DNA from: PNNG01 sp046291695
Lineage (GTDB): Bacteria > Bacteroidota > Bacteroidia > UBA7662
Direction: 5' to 3'
Assembly (NCBI GenBank): GCA_046291695.1
Contig: JBKBSO010000006.1
Location: forward strand, 62,001-126,000
DNA: 64,000 nt
Shown here piece after piece: positions 1 to 8,951 of this stretch (position 1 is its first letter; the number at the start of each line of letters is the position of its first letter). The translations under genes were made by a program, and so were the position numbers. Under the pieces are notes generated by a model that worked only from the letters and a program-made list of their open reading frames with translations, did no database searches and was not told the DNA's origin.

Positions 1-367
1 TCATCTCAACCGGCATGGCTTGTAAGGCAGTTAGGCCGAAGTCGAGAAGTACTTCGGGCTTAAATGCCAGGTCGCTTGAGGCGATATAGGTTTTATGGGG
101 AAGATAGGCATTGAGCTTTAGGCCTGCTGCATTCAGCTTGTTAAAATTGGCTTGAGAAGGCAAGGAGCTGAACTGCACGAGGAAGTATTTCTGGCCATTA
201 AAAGCAGGGATTTCGGCCCATATTTCGGCTAGATTCCGATTTTCAATGGAACTGAGGACAATGCTGCCATTCCGACTTAGCACGGCTTCAGGTTGGCTTG
301 CTGAGGCCGACCATGCCGAAAGCAACATGAAACAACCGATAAATAAAGAGGTAATAGAACGATTCAT
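1..367 (-). CDS. Secreted protein, N-terminal part only (possible S8 peptidase prodomain)
   Basis: This is the 5' part of a gene running off the left edge, with 122 codons visible. The ATG at 365-367 opens a signal peptide with a hydrophobic core at about residues 6-20, ending near SASAS. The following segment contains KYFLVQFSSLP and AYLPHKTYIA. This layout resembles the short prodomain that precedes secreted subtilisin-like (S8) peptidases in Bacteroidota. The catalytic part lies outside the window, so that reading is only an inference. The gene is divergent from the phosphoesterase gene to its right. Confidence 0.6.
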   Translation of the reverse strand, partial: MNRSITSLFIGCFMLLSAWSASASQPEAVLSRNGSIVLSSIENRNLAEIWAEIPAFNGQKYFLVQFSSLPSQANFNKLNAAGLKLNAYLPHKTYIASSDLAFKPEVLLDFGLTALQAMPVEM

Positions 368-685
368 ACAACAGATTGAAATAATCAGCCTCTAAAATAG
401 TGAGAAAAGCTGATTTTTAGCGCAATATGCTTTCATTGTGATGTTTGAGGCCAAGCTTAGTCCATTCATTTGCACCTGTGGGGGTTTTTTGATGATAAAA
501 GGGCATATTTTGCCGATCGACACGCGTTGTGGCTAGGCCGAGGACCTTATGACATTCGGATATGCAGGCAGTCGGCTGTTTTTTGCTGAAGGCGAATGCT
601 GTGCATGGCCATTTGACCTTCGGATAATCAAGGTTATCTTTTTGTTAAGTGCTGGGTGTTTTGTTCAAAATAGGTAAGTTTAGGC
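368..685. other. Intergenic region between divergent genes
   Basis: This 318-base stretch has no credible gene on either strand. It must hold the promoters of the two divergent genes. A good candidate for the rightward gene is at 612-642. Nothing else structured was recognised. Confidence 0.5.
612..642 (+). promoter_or_regulatory. Candidate Bacteroidota sigma-A promoter
   Basis: TTTG at 612-615 is followed after 19 bases by TATCTTTT at 635-642. This is close to the Bacteroidota TTTG-N19-21-TAnnTTTG consensus, with the last G shifted by two bases. It sits 43 bases before the ATG at 686. It was found by eye only. Confidence 0.4.
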
Positions 686-1975
686 ATGACTTCTACCCTT
701 AACATCCTTCGTGCTTTCTTGCTTTTTGGCTTGGCTGCGTTTTACGCTTGCAGCCCCTTGCCTAAAGAAACACAAGCGGAAGATGTAGTAAAGCATCTCC
801 GGGTAATTTGGACCGAAAATCCTTCGGAATCCTGCATTGTTTCTTGGACTGCCTTTGAAAATTCGGGCGAAAGCTATTTGCTATTGAGTACAGATGCAGA
901 ATTCCAAACATCGGTTCGCATGAAGCCGGCACGAAGTGGCGCCATAAGCTTACGGGCTGCGGATATTGCTGCGCAGTTATCGCCGGCTTGGTATCATCAC
1001 GTGGTACTCGAGGGCTTGATACCCAATACGCGTTATTACCTTCGCGCATGCGAAGATGGACAATGCACGGAGCTGTACTACTTTAGAACGGCTAATCCCG
1101 AAGCCCGCGAAATGAGTTTACTGAGCGGGGGTGATTCGCGTTTGCGCGATTCGGACGAGGGTGCTATAGCCGATTCTGTGGAAGCGCATAACGATCGCAG
1201 GGCGATGAACAAGCTTATCCGTGAACTGTTTGAAGCTGACACATCCATTATGGCACTTGCACATGGCGCCGACTACTGTCTCACATCCGATTGGCGGTAT
1301 CTTAACTATTGGTTCAACGATTGGGAACTTACTACTACGGCCGATAGACGCTTATTGCCCCTAATCATCAGTCGGGGCAATCACGATCACCAGATTGGCT
1401 TTACCGAATGCTTTTGGCTTGGGGAATTGAGCAATCAGAACAGTGAAGGGTACTATTACTACACCCAAATTACAGATAGGATAGCCCTCATTACCCTCAA
1501 TACCGAAACCAGCATGGCGGGCTATCAGCGCAAATGGCTCAGTAAGCTGCTCCCTGAAAAACGTGGACAGCTCGATTGGCTAATGGCGCAATATCATAAA
1601 CCTGCCTATCCGGCGGTGAAGGATTTTAATCGTGAAGATTTTGTGCGTGTACGTACCCATTGGGTGCCTTTATTTGAGGCGTATGGGCTTGATTTGGCAC
1701 TCGAATCGGATGGACATGCCCTTAAACGTACAGCGCCTATTAAAGCGGGTACAATTGATGAGCAAGGTATAGTGTATATTGGCGAAGGCGGATTAGGTGT
1801 GCCTCAACGTACAGCTGATTCGAACCGATGGTACTTTAAAGGAGGCAAGGCCATTTCGGCACACCATGTTTGGAAACTTGATTTCTGCGATAGTCTGTTG
1901 CATGTTACTGCATTGGGCATAGGGTCCGATACGCTCGATTATGTACAAATTGCCAAAAGAAACTACCCGAATTAA
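686..1975 (+). CDS. Purple-acid-phosphatase-like metallophosphoesterase lipoprotein
   Basis: A 429-residue exported lipoprotein. A hydrophobic signal ends in the lipobox AFYAC. A fibronectin-like N-terminal domain (about residues 35-130) with VIWTENPSESCIVSW resembles the purple acid phosphatase N-domain. A calcineurin-type metallophosphoesterase domain follows, with GGDSR (D150), GNHDH (N232-H233-D234), a YHKP histidine (H304) and ESDGH (H344). The usual GDxxY motif appears as GADY, and the last motif is GHAL rather than GHxH. Related bacterial families with ESDxH motifs exist, so it is probably still active. It likely hydrolyses phosphomonoesters or diesters at the cell surface or in the periplasm. 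The next gene overlaps its end by 35 bases. Confidence 0.82.
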   Translation: MTSTLNILRAFLLFGLAAFYACSPLPKETQAEDVVKHLRVIWTENPSESCIVSWTAFENSGESYLLLSTDAEFQTSVRMKPARSGAISLRAADIAAQLSPAWYHHVVLEGLIPNTRYYLRACEDGQCTELYYFRTANPEAREMSLLSGGDSRLRDSDEGAIADSVEAHNDRRAMNKLIRELFEADTSIMALAHGADYCLTSDWRYLNYWFNDWELTTTADRRLLPLIISRGNHDHQIGFTECFWLGELSNQNSEGYYYYTQITDRIALITLNTETSMAGYQRKWLSKLLPEKRGQLDWLMAQYHKPAYPAVKDFNREDFVRVRTHWVPLFEAYGLDLALESDGHALKRTAPIKAGTIDEQGIVYIGEGGLGVPQRTADSNRWYFKGGKAISAHHVWKLDFCDSLLHVTALGIGSDTLDYVQIAKRNYPN

Positions 1976-2681
1976 GCTTGAGCAGCTTGTGCTGCTGGCA
2001 TTAGGTTTAGGCTACTTCCTCGAGTTAATCAAAGGGGGCCCCATTTCGGCTTATTTGCTCATGTACCAAGGATTTAGCCCAGTGGTTAGTGTCCATGTAG
2101 AGAGCATTTATGCTTATGTGCTGTTAATCATGAGCTTGCTATCTCTTTTTCAAAGCCCCTTTATTTTTAGGCTGATTATGGGTTTAATGATCGGATTGAT
2201 TGCATATGCCGGTTTTTATGCACATGGAGGAGCTTTTGGATTGAGTAATATGTTAGGGGGTATGCTCAGGGCTATTTGGCCAATGCTGATGATGTTTCAG
2301 GGGAATTTTAAATCACATGCAATTCGCATTTGGTTGGGTTCAGTATTTCTGTTGCACGGCTTACAAGCTTGTTTCCATAGTCCGGCTTTTTTGGATTACA
2401 TCCTTAATTTTGTTTTTCAGATTGGTCAAACCTATGTCGACCAAGGCTGGGTTGAATGCCTGTTGATAGGGATTGGGTTGGTTGATTTGGTGGTGGCAGG
2501 CATTCTCTGGTTTAGGCCTAATACCCCAGTTTTGCTTTGGGCTATTTTTTGGATTCTACTCACCTTTGCAGGTCGATTTGCCTCACTGCAGCTACAGGTA
2601 CTTCCAGACCTATTTGTCAGATCCAGCTATTTATATGCCGGATTTTATGTGCTTTGGCGGATAAATCCCGATAGGACTTAA
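1941..2681 (+). CDS. Multi-pass membrane protein of unknown function
   Basis: A 246-residue, strongly hydrophobic protein with roughly seven membrane spans spread over its length and no recognised catalytic motif. The ATG at 1941 overlaps the phosphoesterase gene by 35 bases; an in-frame TTG at 1950 would be the next choice. The overlap suggests cotranscription and translational coupling with that gene. I do not recognise the family. Confidence 0.7.
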   Translation: MYKLPKETTRIKLEQLVLLALGLGYFLELIKGGPISAYLLMYQGFSPVVSVHVESIYAYVLLIMSLLSLFQSPFIFRLIMGLMIGLIAYAGFYAHGGAFGLSNMLGGMLRAIWPMLMMFQGNFKSHAIRIWLGSVFLLHGLQACFHSPAFLDYILNFVFQIGQTYVDQGWVECLLIGIGLVDLVVAGILWFRPNTPVLLWAIFWILLTFAGRFASLQLQVLPDLFVRSSYLYAGFYVLWRINPDRT

Positions 2682-2762
2682 TACTAACATAACGCCATTA
2701 TTACAATCTCTTAAACCAAGCGTAACTTAGGGTTTACCTGCCTTAGGCACTTTTGCACCCAT

Positions 2763-5630
2763 ATGAAGATGGAGGTTATGACGCCTGGATTAGGTAAAAA
2801 ATGTCCCAAATTAGCACTCATTGTTGTGTTCGCTTTCACCACGGTTATGCCTGCCCTGGCTGCCAAAATAACGGGTAAGGTTCGTGATTCCGCTACTGGG
2901 GAATATTTAGTGGGTGCCCATGTAAGCTTTAAACACCAGAATGGCACTTCAGTTTACCATACAATCGCCGGTTTGGATGGTAGTTATAGCGTTAATGTCA
3001 AGGAAACCGGGGTTTACAGCATTCAGACCAGCTATTTGGGTTACGAGCCTTTAACAGAAAAGTTTACCGTGCAGGATGCGGTAGCCAATTACACCAAACA
3101 CCTGAATTTAAATCCCAGTTCTGCCACCTTGGGAGAAGTTGAAATTGTAGCCGATATCCGTGGTTCTGATGTTTCGGCCCGCAACGTCGAAAAGTTATCG
3201 CCCAGTGTGGTGAGCGTAATCTCGGCCAAACAAATTGAACTCTCGCCAGACATTACCGTAGCCAATGTCATACAACGTGTATCGGGGCTTTCGATTGAGC
3301 GTAATGCCAGCGGTGACCCGCAGTACGCCATCGTGCGGGGTATGGATAAACGCTACAACAATACCCTGGTGAATGGAATTAAAATTCCATCGCCCGATAA
3401 CGAAAACCGCTATGTGCCACTCGACATCTTTCCAGCCGTTTTTCTTGAACGCTTAGAGGTATATAAATCACTCACTGCGAATATGGAAGCCGATGCTATC
3501 GGGGGTACAGTAAACATGGTGATGCGTTCGGCACCCAGTACGTTTTTACTGGATGGCGACTTTCAATTGGGATACAACCTCCTAAATCTCGAACGGCCGT
3601 TTGCTACCTACGACCGATCAAGTCTTAACAGGCTGTCGCCGAAAGAACTTTACGGTGATAACTATCGGGCAGTACCTGCTGACTTCCCTGTGGAGAATAT
3701 GATTATCAGAGAAATTACCCCCATGCCTGATGTATTTGCCAACCTTACTTATGGCGATAGGTTTTACAACAATAAATTGGGTGTTATGCTCGGTGGTAGC
3801 TTCCAGAATTCATATCGCCCGGTGTCGAACTACTTCTACGATCCATCGGTAAATAATATGCCGGGCAATCCGCAAATCATGCGCCAGCTGATTGACCGTG
3901 AAACCAGCTCTCAATTGCAACGGTATGCAATACATGCTAAATTCGATTACCAGTTGAATAAGCGAAATAATGTGAGCTTGTATGTCGGTCAGTACAATCT
4001 CAACGAATTCAGGGTACGCGATCAAATCAGGCAGCAACAATTTGTGGCGGTAACCAATTATGCGGTTTACCCCATCACACGTTTTAGCAATATTTTCCAA
4101 AGCATTACCACTTTTGACTTGCGTGGCACGCATGAATTGTTGGCTAACCTCAAAACCGATTGGTCAGTGGTTTATTCTTTTGCCCAGAACGACCGTCCAG
4201 ATGATGGCGTGTTTTCTCGTGCTGGCCAATTCGAAGTGGATAAGGGTGAAATTACCAATGAGATTGTGTATTTCCAAGGTACCCGAAATTCAAGAGCATG
4301 GGAGCGCAATAGCGACACCGATATATCTGCCTATTTTAATATGAAATACAGGCCGGGTTGGGTGAATGAGCATACCGAACTGCAATTTGGTGGGGTTGGT
4401 CGTTATAAGGTGCGCGACAACTTCTTTAACTATTACAATTACGCCCAAATTTTTGGTCAGTTTCGCGGCTTCGATTGGAACGACTTTGGTGATGTACGAT
4501 TCACAGCCATGGCTAACCCATTGGGCAGCGGCGATCGTTCTAATTTGGTTTACGATGCGAGCGAGCAGATTTATGCAGCCTATGTCAATACTGTTTGGGA
4601 GTTGTCGGGTTACAAAATTCAAGCAGGCTTACGAGCCGAACAAACCATTCAGGCCTACGAAATCAATCCAACTTCGGCTGCTGCTAATGCTACTGATTTG
4701 TCGGATCAACAAAATTATACCAATCTGTTTCCCGCGCTGAGTTTGAAAAAAGCCATTTCTCCGAAGTCAAACCTAAAGGCAACCTATTTTAAAGGAATAA
4801 GCAGACCGGGTTTCTACGAGATCGTGCCTACCATCCGCTCGAACGGAGGGGGTGATGCTTTTTATTCGGAACGTGGCAACCGTGAACTGCGTCCGTCAAT
4901 AGGTCACAGCGCGGATTTTAGATATGAATATTTTCTTTCAGGAATTGATCAAATTTTGGCAGGAGTATTTTATAAGCGTATCATCGACCCAATTGAATTT
5001 GGTTTTCCGCAAGTGGTTGCAGGCCAAGCGCCTATAACGAGCCAGATTCTGCCGCAAAACTTCGACGATGCCATTAATTTTGGCTTCGAAGCTGATGTGA
5101 CCAAATATTTTAAACGGATTGGCATTCGGGCCAATTACACTTTTACCAACTCAGCAATTACTACCAACAAAATCGTGCTTGAGGCCGATGGTAATGCCAG
5201 TCTTGTCAACCAAACCCGACCGTTACAAGGTCAATCTGATCATATTGCCAATTTGGCGCTTTTGTGGAAAGATCAAAAGCGCAGATTCGATGTCCAGTTA
5301 GTGTTCAATTATACAGGTGAGCGTATAGCTTTTGTGTCGCCCTTTTTTGAAGCCGATCATTATATGAAACCCATGACGCAACTCGATTTTTCACTCGAAA
5401 AGGGCACCAAGTCGGGCTGGGTATTCTTTACCAAAATCAATAATATCCTTGATACGCCGTATCAACTCTATGTACGAAAGCCTTTGGCCATACCTACCGA
5501 TCCTTATCCTTATCAAACTGATCCTTACAATATAGGTTTTGTCCGTCGTGATCTTTTCGGAAGGGCTGTGCGACTGGGTGTTCGATATAACATTTCTGCT
5601 TCTAAAAACAATAAATCTTTAAATTCCTAA
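2763..5630 (+). CDS. TonB-dependent outer-membrane receptor
   Basis: A 955-residue receptor. A signal peptide ends near ALAA (about residue 34), and ATGs at 2769 and 2778 are alternative starts. A carboxypeptidase-regulatory-like domain follows (ITGKVRDSATGEYLVGAHV, residues 36-115). The plug domain (about 130-255) contains VIQRVSGLSIERNASGDPQ, IVRGMDKRYNNTLVNG, PLDIFPA and AIGGTVN. The rest is a large beta-barrel. The plug wording matches the TIGR01782-type TonB receptors rather than SusC proteins, and no SusD partner is adjacent. It imports an unknown substrate using TonB energy. The beta-helix lipoprotein starts 4 bases after its stop, so the two form an operon. The neighbouring phosphoesterase and propeller proteins hint at an organophosphate substrate, but this is inference. 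Confidence 0.9.
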   Translation: MKMEVMTPGLGKKCPKLALIVVFAFTTVMPALAAKITGKVRDSATGEYLVGAHVSFKHQNGTSVYHTIAGLDGSYSVNVKETGVYSIQTSYLGYEPLTEKFTVQDAVANYTKHLNLNPSSATLGEVEIVADIRGSDVSARNVEKLSPSVVSVISAKQIELSPDITVANVIQRVSGLSIERNASGDPQYAIVRGMDKRYNNTLVNGIKIPSPDNENRYVPLDIFPAVFLERLEVYKSLTANMEADAIGGTVNMVMRSAPSTFLLDGDFQLGYNLLNLERPFATYDRSSLNRLSPKELYGDNYRAVPADFPVENMIIREITPMPDVFANLTYGDRFYNNKLGVMLGGSFQNSYRPVSNYFYDPSVNNMPGNPQIMRQLIDRETSSQLQRYAIHAKFDYQLNKRNNVSLYVGQYNLNEFRVRDQIRQQQFVAVTNYAVYPITRFSNIFQSITTFDLRGTHELLANLKTDWSVVYSFAQNDRPDDGVFSRAGQFEVDKGEITNEIVYFQGTRNSRAWERNSDTDISAYFNMKYRPGWVNEHTELQFGGVGRYKVRDNFFNYYNYAQIFGQFRGFDWNDFGDVRFTAMANPLGSGDRSNLVYDASEQIYAAYVNTVWELSGYKIQAGLRAEQTIQAYEINPTSAAANATDLSDQQNYTNLFPALSLKKAISPKSNLKATYFKGISRPGFYEIVPTIRSNGGGDAFYSERGNRELRPSIGHSADFRYEYFLSGIDQILAGVFYKRIIDPIEFGFPQVVAGQAPITSQILPQNFDDAINFGFEADVTKYFKRIGIRANYTFTNSAITTNKIVLEADGNASLVNQTRPLQGQSDHIANLALLWKDQKRRFDVQLVFNYTGERIAFVSPFFEADHYMKPMTQLDFSLEKGTKSGWVFFTKINNILDTPYQLYVRKPLAIPTDPYPYQTDPYNIGFVRRDLFGRAVRLGVRYNISASKNNKSLNS

Positions 5631-5633
5631 ATT

Positions 5634-7031
5634 ATGAAAAAAGTGTTGATGTTGATGTTTGCAGTAGTTGCGTTGGCTGCTACATCATGTAAAAAAGACC
5701 AAACGCCAGAGCCTAACAATCCAAACCCTACCAACCCTGGTGGTGACGGTATTGTGGGAGATCTTACCCAAGTAAATTTTGCCGCAAATACCTTGTATAA
5801 GGTGGTGGGTGACCTCATTGTGCCCGAAGGCGCAACAGTAACTATTCCTGAAGGCGTAACCTTGGAGTTCCAAGAAGGCCCTAATGGCGAAGCTTGGTTT
5901 CTAGATGTATTCGGATCGCTTCGCGTATTGGGCTCTGCCAGTGCACGGGTTACCTTCACGGCTTCCGACGCGCTTATAAATTCCGCTAAAAACCAAGGTA
6001 TTGGACAACTTTGGGGTGGTATTGTAGGTACCAACACTGCTGGCGATTTAATTATTCGCTATGCTGACATTTTGTACGCAGGCGGTGCTTGTCGCGAAGA
6101 AAATGCCTATGCGTTACCTGCTACGGGCGGAGGTGGAGAATTGAGTGCTGGTGATGCCGGATATGCACTTTATTACATTCGCCAACGTGATATGCGCCAG
6201 GATGGTATTTTTGTTCTGCAGTATTCGCGTATTGCTTTTTGTCCGGATGACGCCATTCGTATTAACGGCGGTAAAACCCTAATGACCCACAACGTATTCG
6301 AAGTAGCAGGAGGTACAGGTGGTGATGCGGTAAATATTAAGTCCGGTACTTATGGTGATTTCGCTTACAATTTGTTTTACAATTGTGCTACCAATGGCCT
6401 GAAGTCGGCTGATACAGGTCCTGGTGTTCGTGGCATTTGCGAAACTAATTTCTACAACAATACCTTTGTAGCTTGTGGATATCGTCGTGCAGAGCCGGGT
6501 CGCGGTGCAGGCTTGAATTATGAGTCAGCGGCATTTGGAAAATGCTACAATAATTTGAACGTAAATACACGCTTTGGTTTGCGCTTGGTGCCAGGAGAAA
6601 GAGCACCAGACATTTCGAAGTTGGAGTATGGTTACAACTGGTATTACGGAAGTGTATCTACCATTACCGATGAGTTTTATCCAACCACAGCCACCTCATC
6701 GGTGGGTATGATTGGTAATGATCCAAGCACACCCATTCCTGCTTCTGATGTTGCTGGCGCACCATTGGCAAACAATCCACTTTTTGTGAATTTCGACCCA
6801 AGTACTTTCGTGTTCAGTGGCAATACCTCTATTCAGACCGACCCGCTGCGTAACAACATTCAGCCAATTCCTGCTGGTGCCAACTTCCGTTTGCAGGCAA
6901 ATTCACCAGCCTTAACCGGTGGTAAGACGGATTTCGGGCCTGTTGTTGCAAATTATGCTTCTCTCGATGGCGCTTTGTCTTATACGGCACCAGCACCATC
7001 TGCCTTCTTTGGTGCTTTTGGCACAAACTAA
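5634..7031 (+). CDS. Lipoprotein with right-handed beta-helix-like domain
   Basis: A 465-residue lipoprotein with lipobox LAATSC followed by CKKDQTPE, a lysine/acidic stretch like the surface-export signal of Bacteroidota lipoproteins. A Pro/Asn/Gly linker leads to strands such as GATVTIPEGVTLEF, LRVLGSASARVTFTA and WGGIVGTNTAGDLII. This rhythm is typical of parallel beta-helix proteins. It lies 4 bases after the TonB receptor gene and is presumably its surface partner, binding or processing the substrate. No catalytic residues are evident. A strong hairpin (7050-7074) follows it. Confidence 0.78.
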   Translation: MKKVLMLMFAVVALAATSCKKDQTPEPNNPNPTNPGGDGIVGDLTQVNFAANTLYKVVGDLIVPEGATVTIPEGVTLEFQEGPNGEAWFLDVFGSLRVLGSASARVTFTASDALINSAKNQGIGQLWGGIVGTNTAGDLIIRYADILYAGGACREENAYALPATGGGGELSAGDAGYALYYIRQRDMRQDGIFVLQYSRIAFCPDDAIRINGGKTLMTHNVFEVAGGTGGDAVNIKSGTYGDFAYNLFYNCATNGLKSADTGPGVRGICETNFYNNTFVACGYRRAEPGRGAGLNYESAAFGKCYNNLNVNTRFGLRLVPGERAPDISKLEYGYNWYYGSVSTITDEFYPTTATSSVGMIGNDPSTPIPASDVAGAPLANNPLFVNFDPSTFVFSGNTSIQTDPLRNNIQPIPAGANFRLQANSPALTGGKTDFGPVVANYASLDGALSYTAPAPSAFFGAFGTN

Positions 7032-7049
7032 AACGATTTAAAATGATGG

Positions 7050-7074
7050 ATCCCGGGGAATACTGCCCCGGGAT
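7050..7074 (+). terminator. GC-rich hairpin, terminator or attenuator
   Basis: A perfect 9-bp stem, ATCCCGGGG (7050-7058) with CCCCGGGAT (7066-7074), has a 7-base loop. It is followed only by TCTTTCC, so termination may be partial. It sits between the beta-helix lipoprotein and the next lipoprotein gene and could lower expression of the downstream genes or stabilise the upstream mRNA end. Confidence 0.6.
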
Positions 7075-7086
7075 TCTTTCCATTTT

Positions 7087-8061
7087 ATGAAGATACTCTC
7101 TATTGTTGGTCTTGCCTTGTTGATATTGGCATGTAAGAAGGAAACCACAGCGCCCCATAAGCCTCCTATACCTTATGCCTACGATTGGTTTAATCACCTG
7201 CCCTTCGTAACCCAATATGGTACTTTTAATATGCCGATAACTTCGCTTTATTCGCCCTACCCAGAAATTAAAGGAGAGGTGAATTTGTCGGAAGCTTCGG
7301 GTATAGCATTTAGCAGGGTTAATTCGGGTAAACTATGGGCACACAATGATTCAGGGCATCCCAATACGCTGTTTTTAATTGATACGGCCACAGCAGAAAT
7401 AGTAGCATCTTACAATGTGCTGGGTACTGTTAATATCGATTGGGAAGATATGGAAGTAGCCTATGGCCCTATCCCAGGGCGCTCATACATTTATGTGGGC
7501 GATATAGGCGACAATAACGAACGTCGTCCATCGTACGATGTTTATAGGTTTGAAGAGCCCGTTTACGATTCTTCTATTCATTATCGACGACTTAACGTAA
7601 TTAATGATATAGCGGTCGATCGCATCCGATTTTTTTATCCCGATAAAAGCCATGATTGCGAAGCGCTTATGGTAGATCCAGCAACCAAAGACATTTACTT
7701 GGCTACAAAGCGCGATGCAGTTTCTATGCTTTTTGTATTACCTTATCCGCAAAAGCTTGAGGGGCTTGCCGACTGTTTTCATGTCGGAAATTTCTCGTTT
7801 AGGGAAGCTTCGGCTGGGAGTATTTCAATGGATGGCCAAAAGGTTTTGATTAAAAATCGGCAAGAAATTTTTTATTGGGAACGTGCTGATGTTGTAATGC
7901 CGTTATGGCAATTGTTGGCGCAAACTCCGGTAAAGGCACCTTATGCCGGCGAGCCCCAAGGTGAAGCTATATGCTTTGATCCTCAGAATCATTATTATAC
8001 CTTAAGCGAAGCCCTGAACAGTTTTATTAAACCAAATTTGTATAAGTATTACTTAAATTAG
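7087..8061 (+). CDS. Lipoprotein, beta-propeller-like, phytase/esterase-like architecture
   Basis: A 324-residue lipoprotein (lipobox LILAC, then CKKETTAP). The body carries SEASGIAFSR, WAHNDSGHPNTLFLIDT, NIDWEDMEVAYGP, YVGDIGDNNERR and VYRFEEP, a pattern typical of propeller-fold secreted proteins with acidic, possibly metal-binding loops. The same motifs recur in the convergent T9SS protein at 8952-10109, so the two are paralogues. The fold is reminiscent of esterase-like phytase propellers. Enzymatic activity is not shown by the sequence. It is cotranscribed with the LRR lipoprotein, with a gap of 5 bases. Confidence 0.72.
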   Translation: MKILSIVGLALLILACKKETTAPHKPPIPYAYDWFNHLPFVTQYGTFNMPITSLYSPYPEIKGEVNLSEASGIAFSRVNSGKLWAHNDSGHPNTLFLIDTATAEIVASYNVLGTVNIDWEDMEVAYGPIPGRSYIYVGDIGDNNERRPSYDVYRFEEPVYDSSIHYRRLNVINDIAVDRIRFFYPDKSHDCEALMVDPATKDIYLATKRDAVSMLFVLPYPQKLEGLADCFHVGNFSFREASAGSISMDGQKVLIKNRQEIFYWERADVVMPLWQLLAQTPVKAPYAGEPQGEAICFDPQNHYYTLSEALNSFIKPNLYKYYLN

Positions 8062-8066
8062 ATATT

Positions 8067-8831
8067 ATGAACATGATGAAAACGAAAGTTATTGCTTGTT
8101 TTTTACTTGCAGGGTTTATTTTTGGTTCGTGTAAAAAAGAAGAAACACCAGATCTGGTCAATCCTCCTGCTGAGGTTACTATTGTTGATCCCTTATTGCG
8201 TGAACAAATCCGTCTAAAATTAGGATTGGCTGAATCGGAGGTCATCAATGAAGAGAATATACTGCGCTTAGACACGCTCGATTTAGTGGGTGAAAACGAC
8301 TTAACAGGAGCCATTAACGGTATTTCGAGCCTCGAGGGATTAGGTGCAGCAACTGAATTGAGCTATTTGCGATTTGGTGGCACCCAAGTTAGCGATCTAA
8401 CGCCCATTGCTGGTTTACGCAAGGTGAAGTATTTAAGGTTAAATAATACACCAGTTACGAGTTTAGCGCCTTTGGCACAGTGGACTTCACTCACTTACTT
8501 TAATATCAATTCAGTAACCGGTATTACGGATATCAGTCCAATAGCTGGTAATACCAGCCTACAAGAAATTATCATGCGCGATGTGCCATTTGGTAATGCC
8601 GGGATGCCCACTTTTAGTAATTTTAATGTGCTATATCGCCTCAATATCAGGGGGACAGGCATTACCGATATAGCTGTACTCATTACGTTGATGCAAAATG
8701 GTGCCTTGCTCGATAGTACGCCGGGTGCGGCTGCTGCAGGAGGTGCAACGCTCGATTTAAGAGGGAATACGGTAGATTGTGCCTTACTTGACCCATACAG
8801 AAGTCAAATTAATAGCCTGAACGGTTGTTAG
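8067..8831 (+). CDS. Leucine-rich-repeat (internalin-like) lipoprotein
   Basis: A 254-residue lipoprotein (lipobox FIFGSC, then CKKEETPD). After an N-terminal cap (about residues 45-75, with LLREQIRLKLGL) come LRR units of about 22 residues of the internalin type, such as LSYLRFGGTQVSDLTPIAGL and VKYLRLNNTPVTSLAPLAQW. The repeats likely form a binding surface for protein or carbohydrate partners. It is the last gene of the receptor/lipoprotein cluster and is followed by a clear terminator. The specific ligand is unknown. Confidence 0.82.
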   Translation: MNMMKTKVIACFLLAGFIFGSCKKEETPDLVNPPAEVTIVDPLLREQIRLKLGLAESEVINEENILRLDTLDLVGENDLTGAINGISSLEGLGAATELSYLRFGGTQVSDLTPIAGLRKVKYLRLNNTPVTSLAPLAQWTSLTYFNINSVTGITDISPIAGNTSLQEIIMRDVPFGNAGMPTFSNFNVLYRLNIRGTGITDIAVLITLMQNGALLDSTPGAAAAGGATLDLRGNTVDCALLDPYRSQINSLNGC

Positions 8832-8860
8832 GACTTTTGTAGTTTGTTTATATGCTTTTA

Positions 8861-8891
8861 CCCCGTTGATAATCGTCGACGGGGTTTTTTT
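8861..8891 (+). terminator. Rho-independent terminator
   Basis: CCCCGT (8861-8866) pairs with ACGGGG (8879-8884), followed by seven Ts. It lies 30 bases after the LRR lipoprotein stop and closes the cluster. The converging gene ends at 8952. Confidence 0.8.
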
Positions 8892-8951
8892 GTTCCGAAA
8901 TTCACGTTGGTAAGAAGTGCGATTAAAACAAGAAAAACGCAGAAGCCTGGT

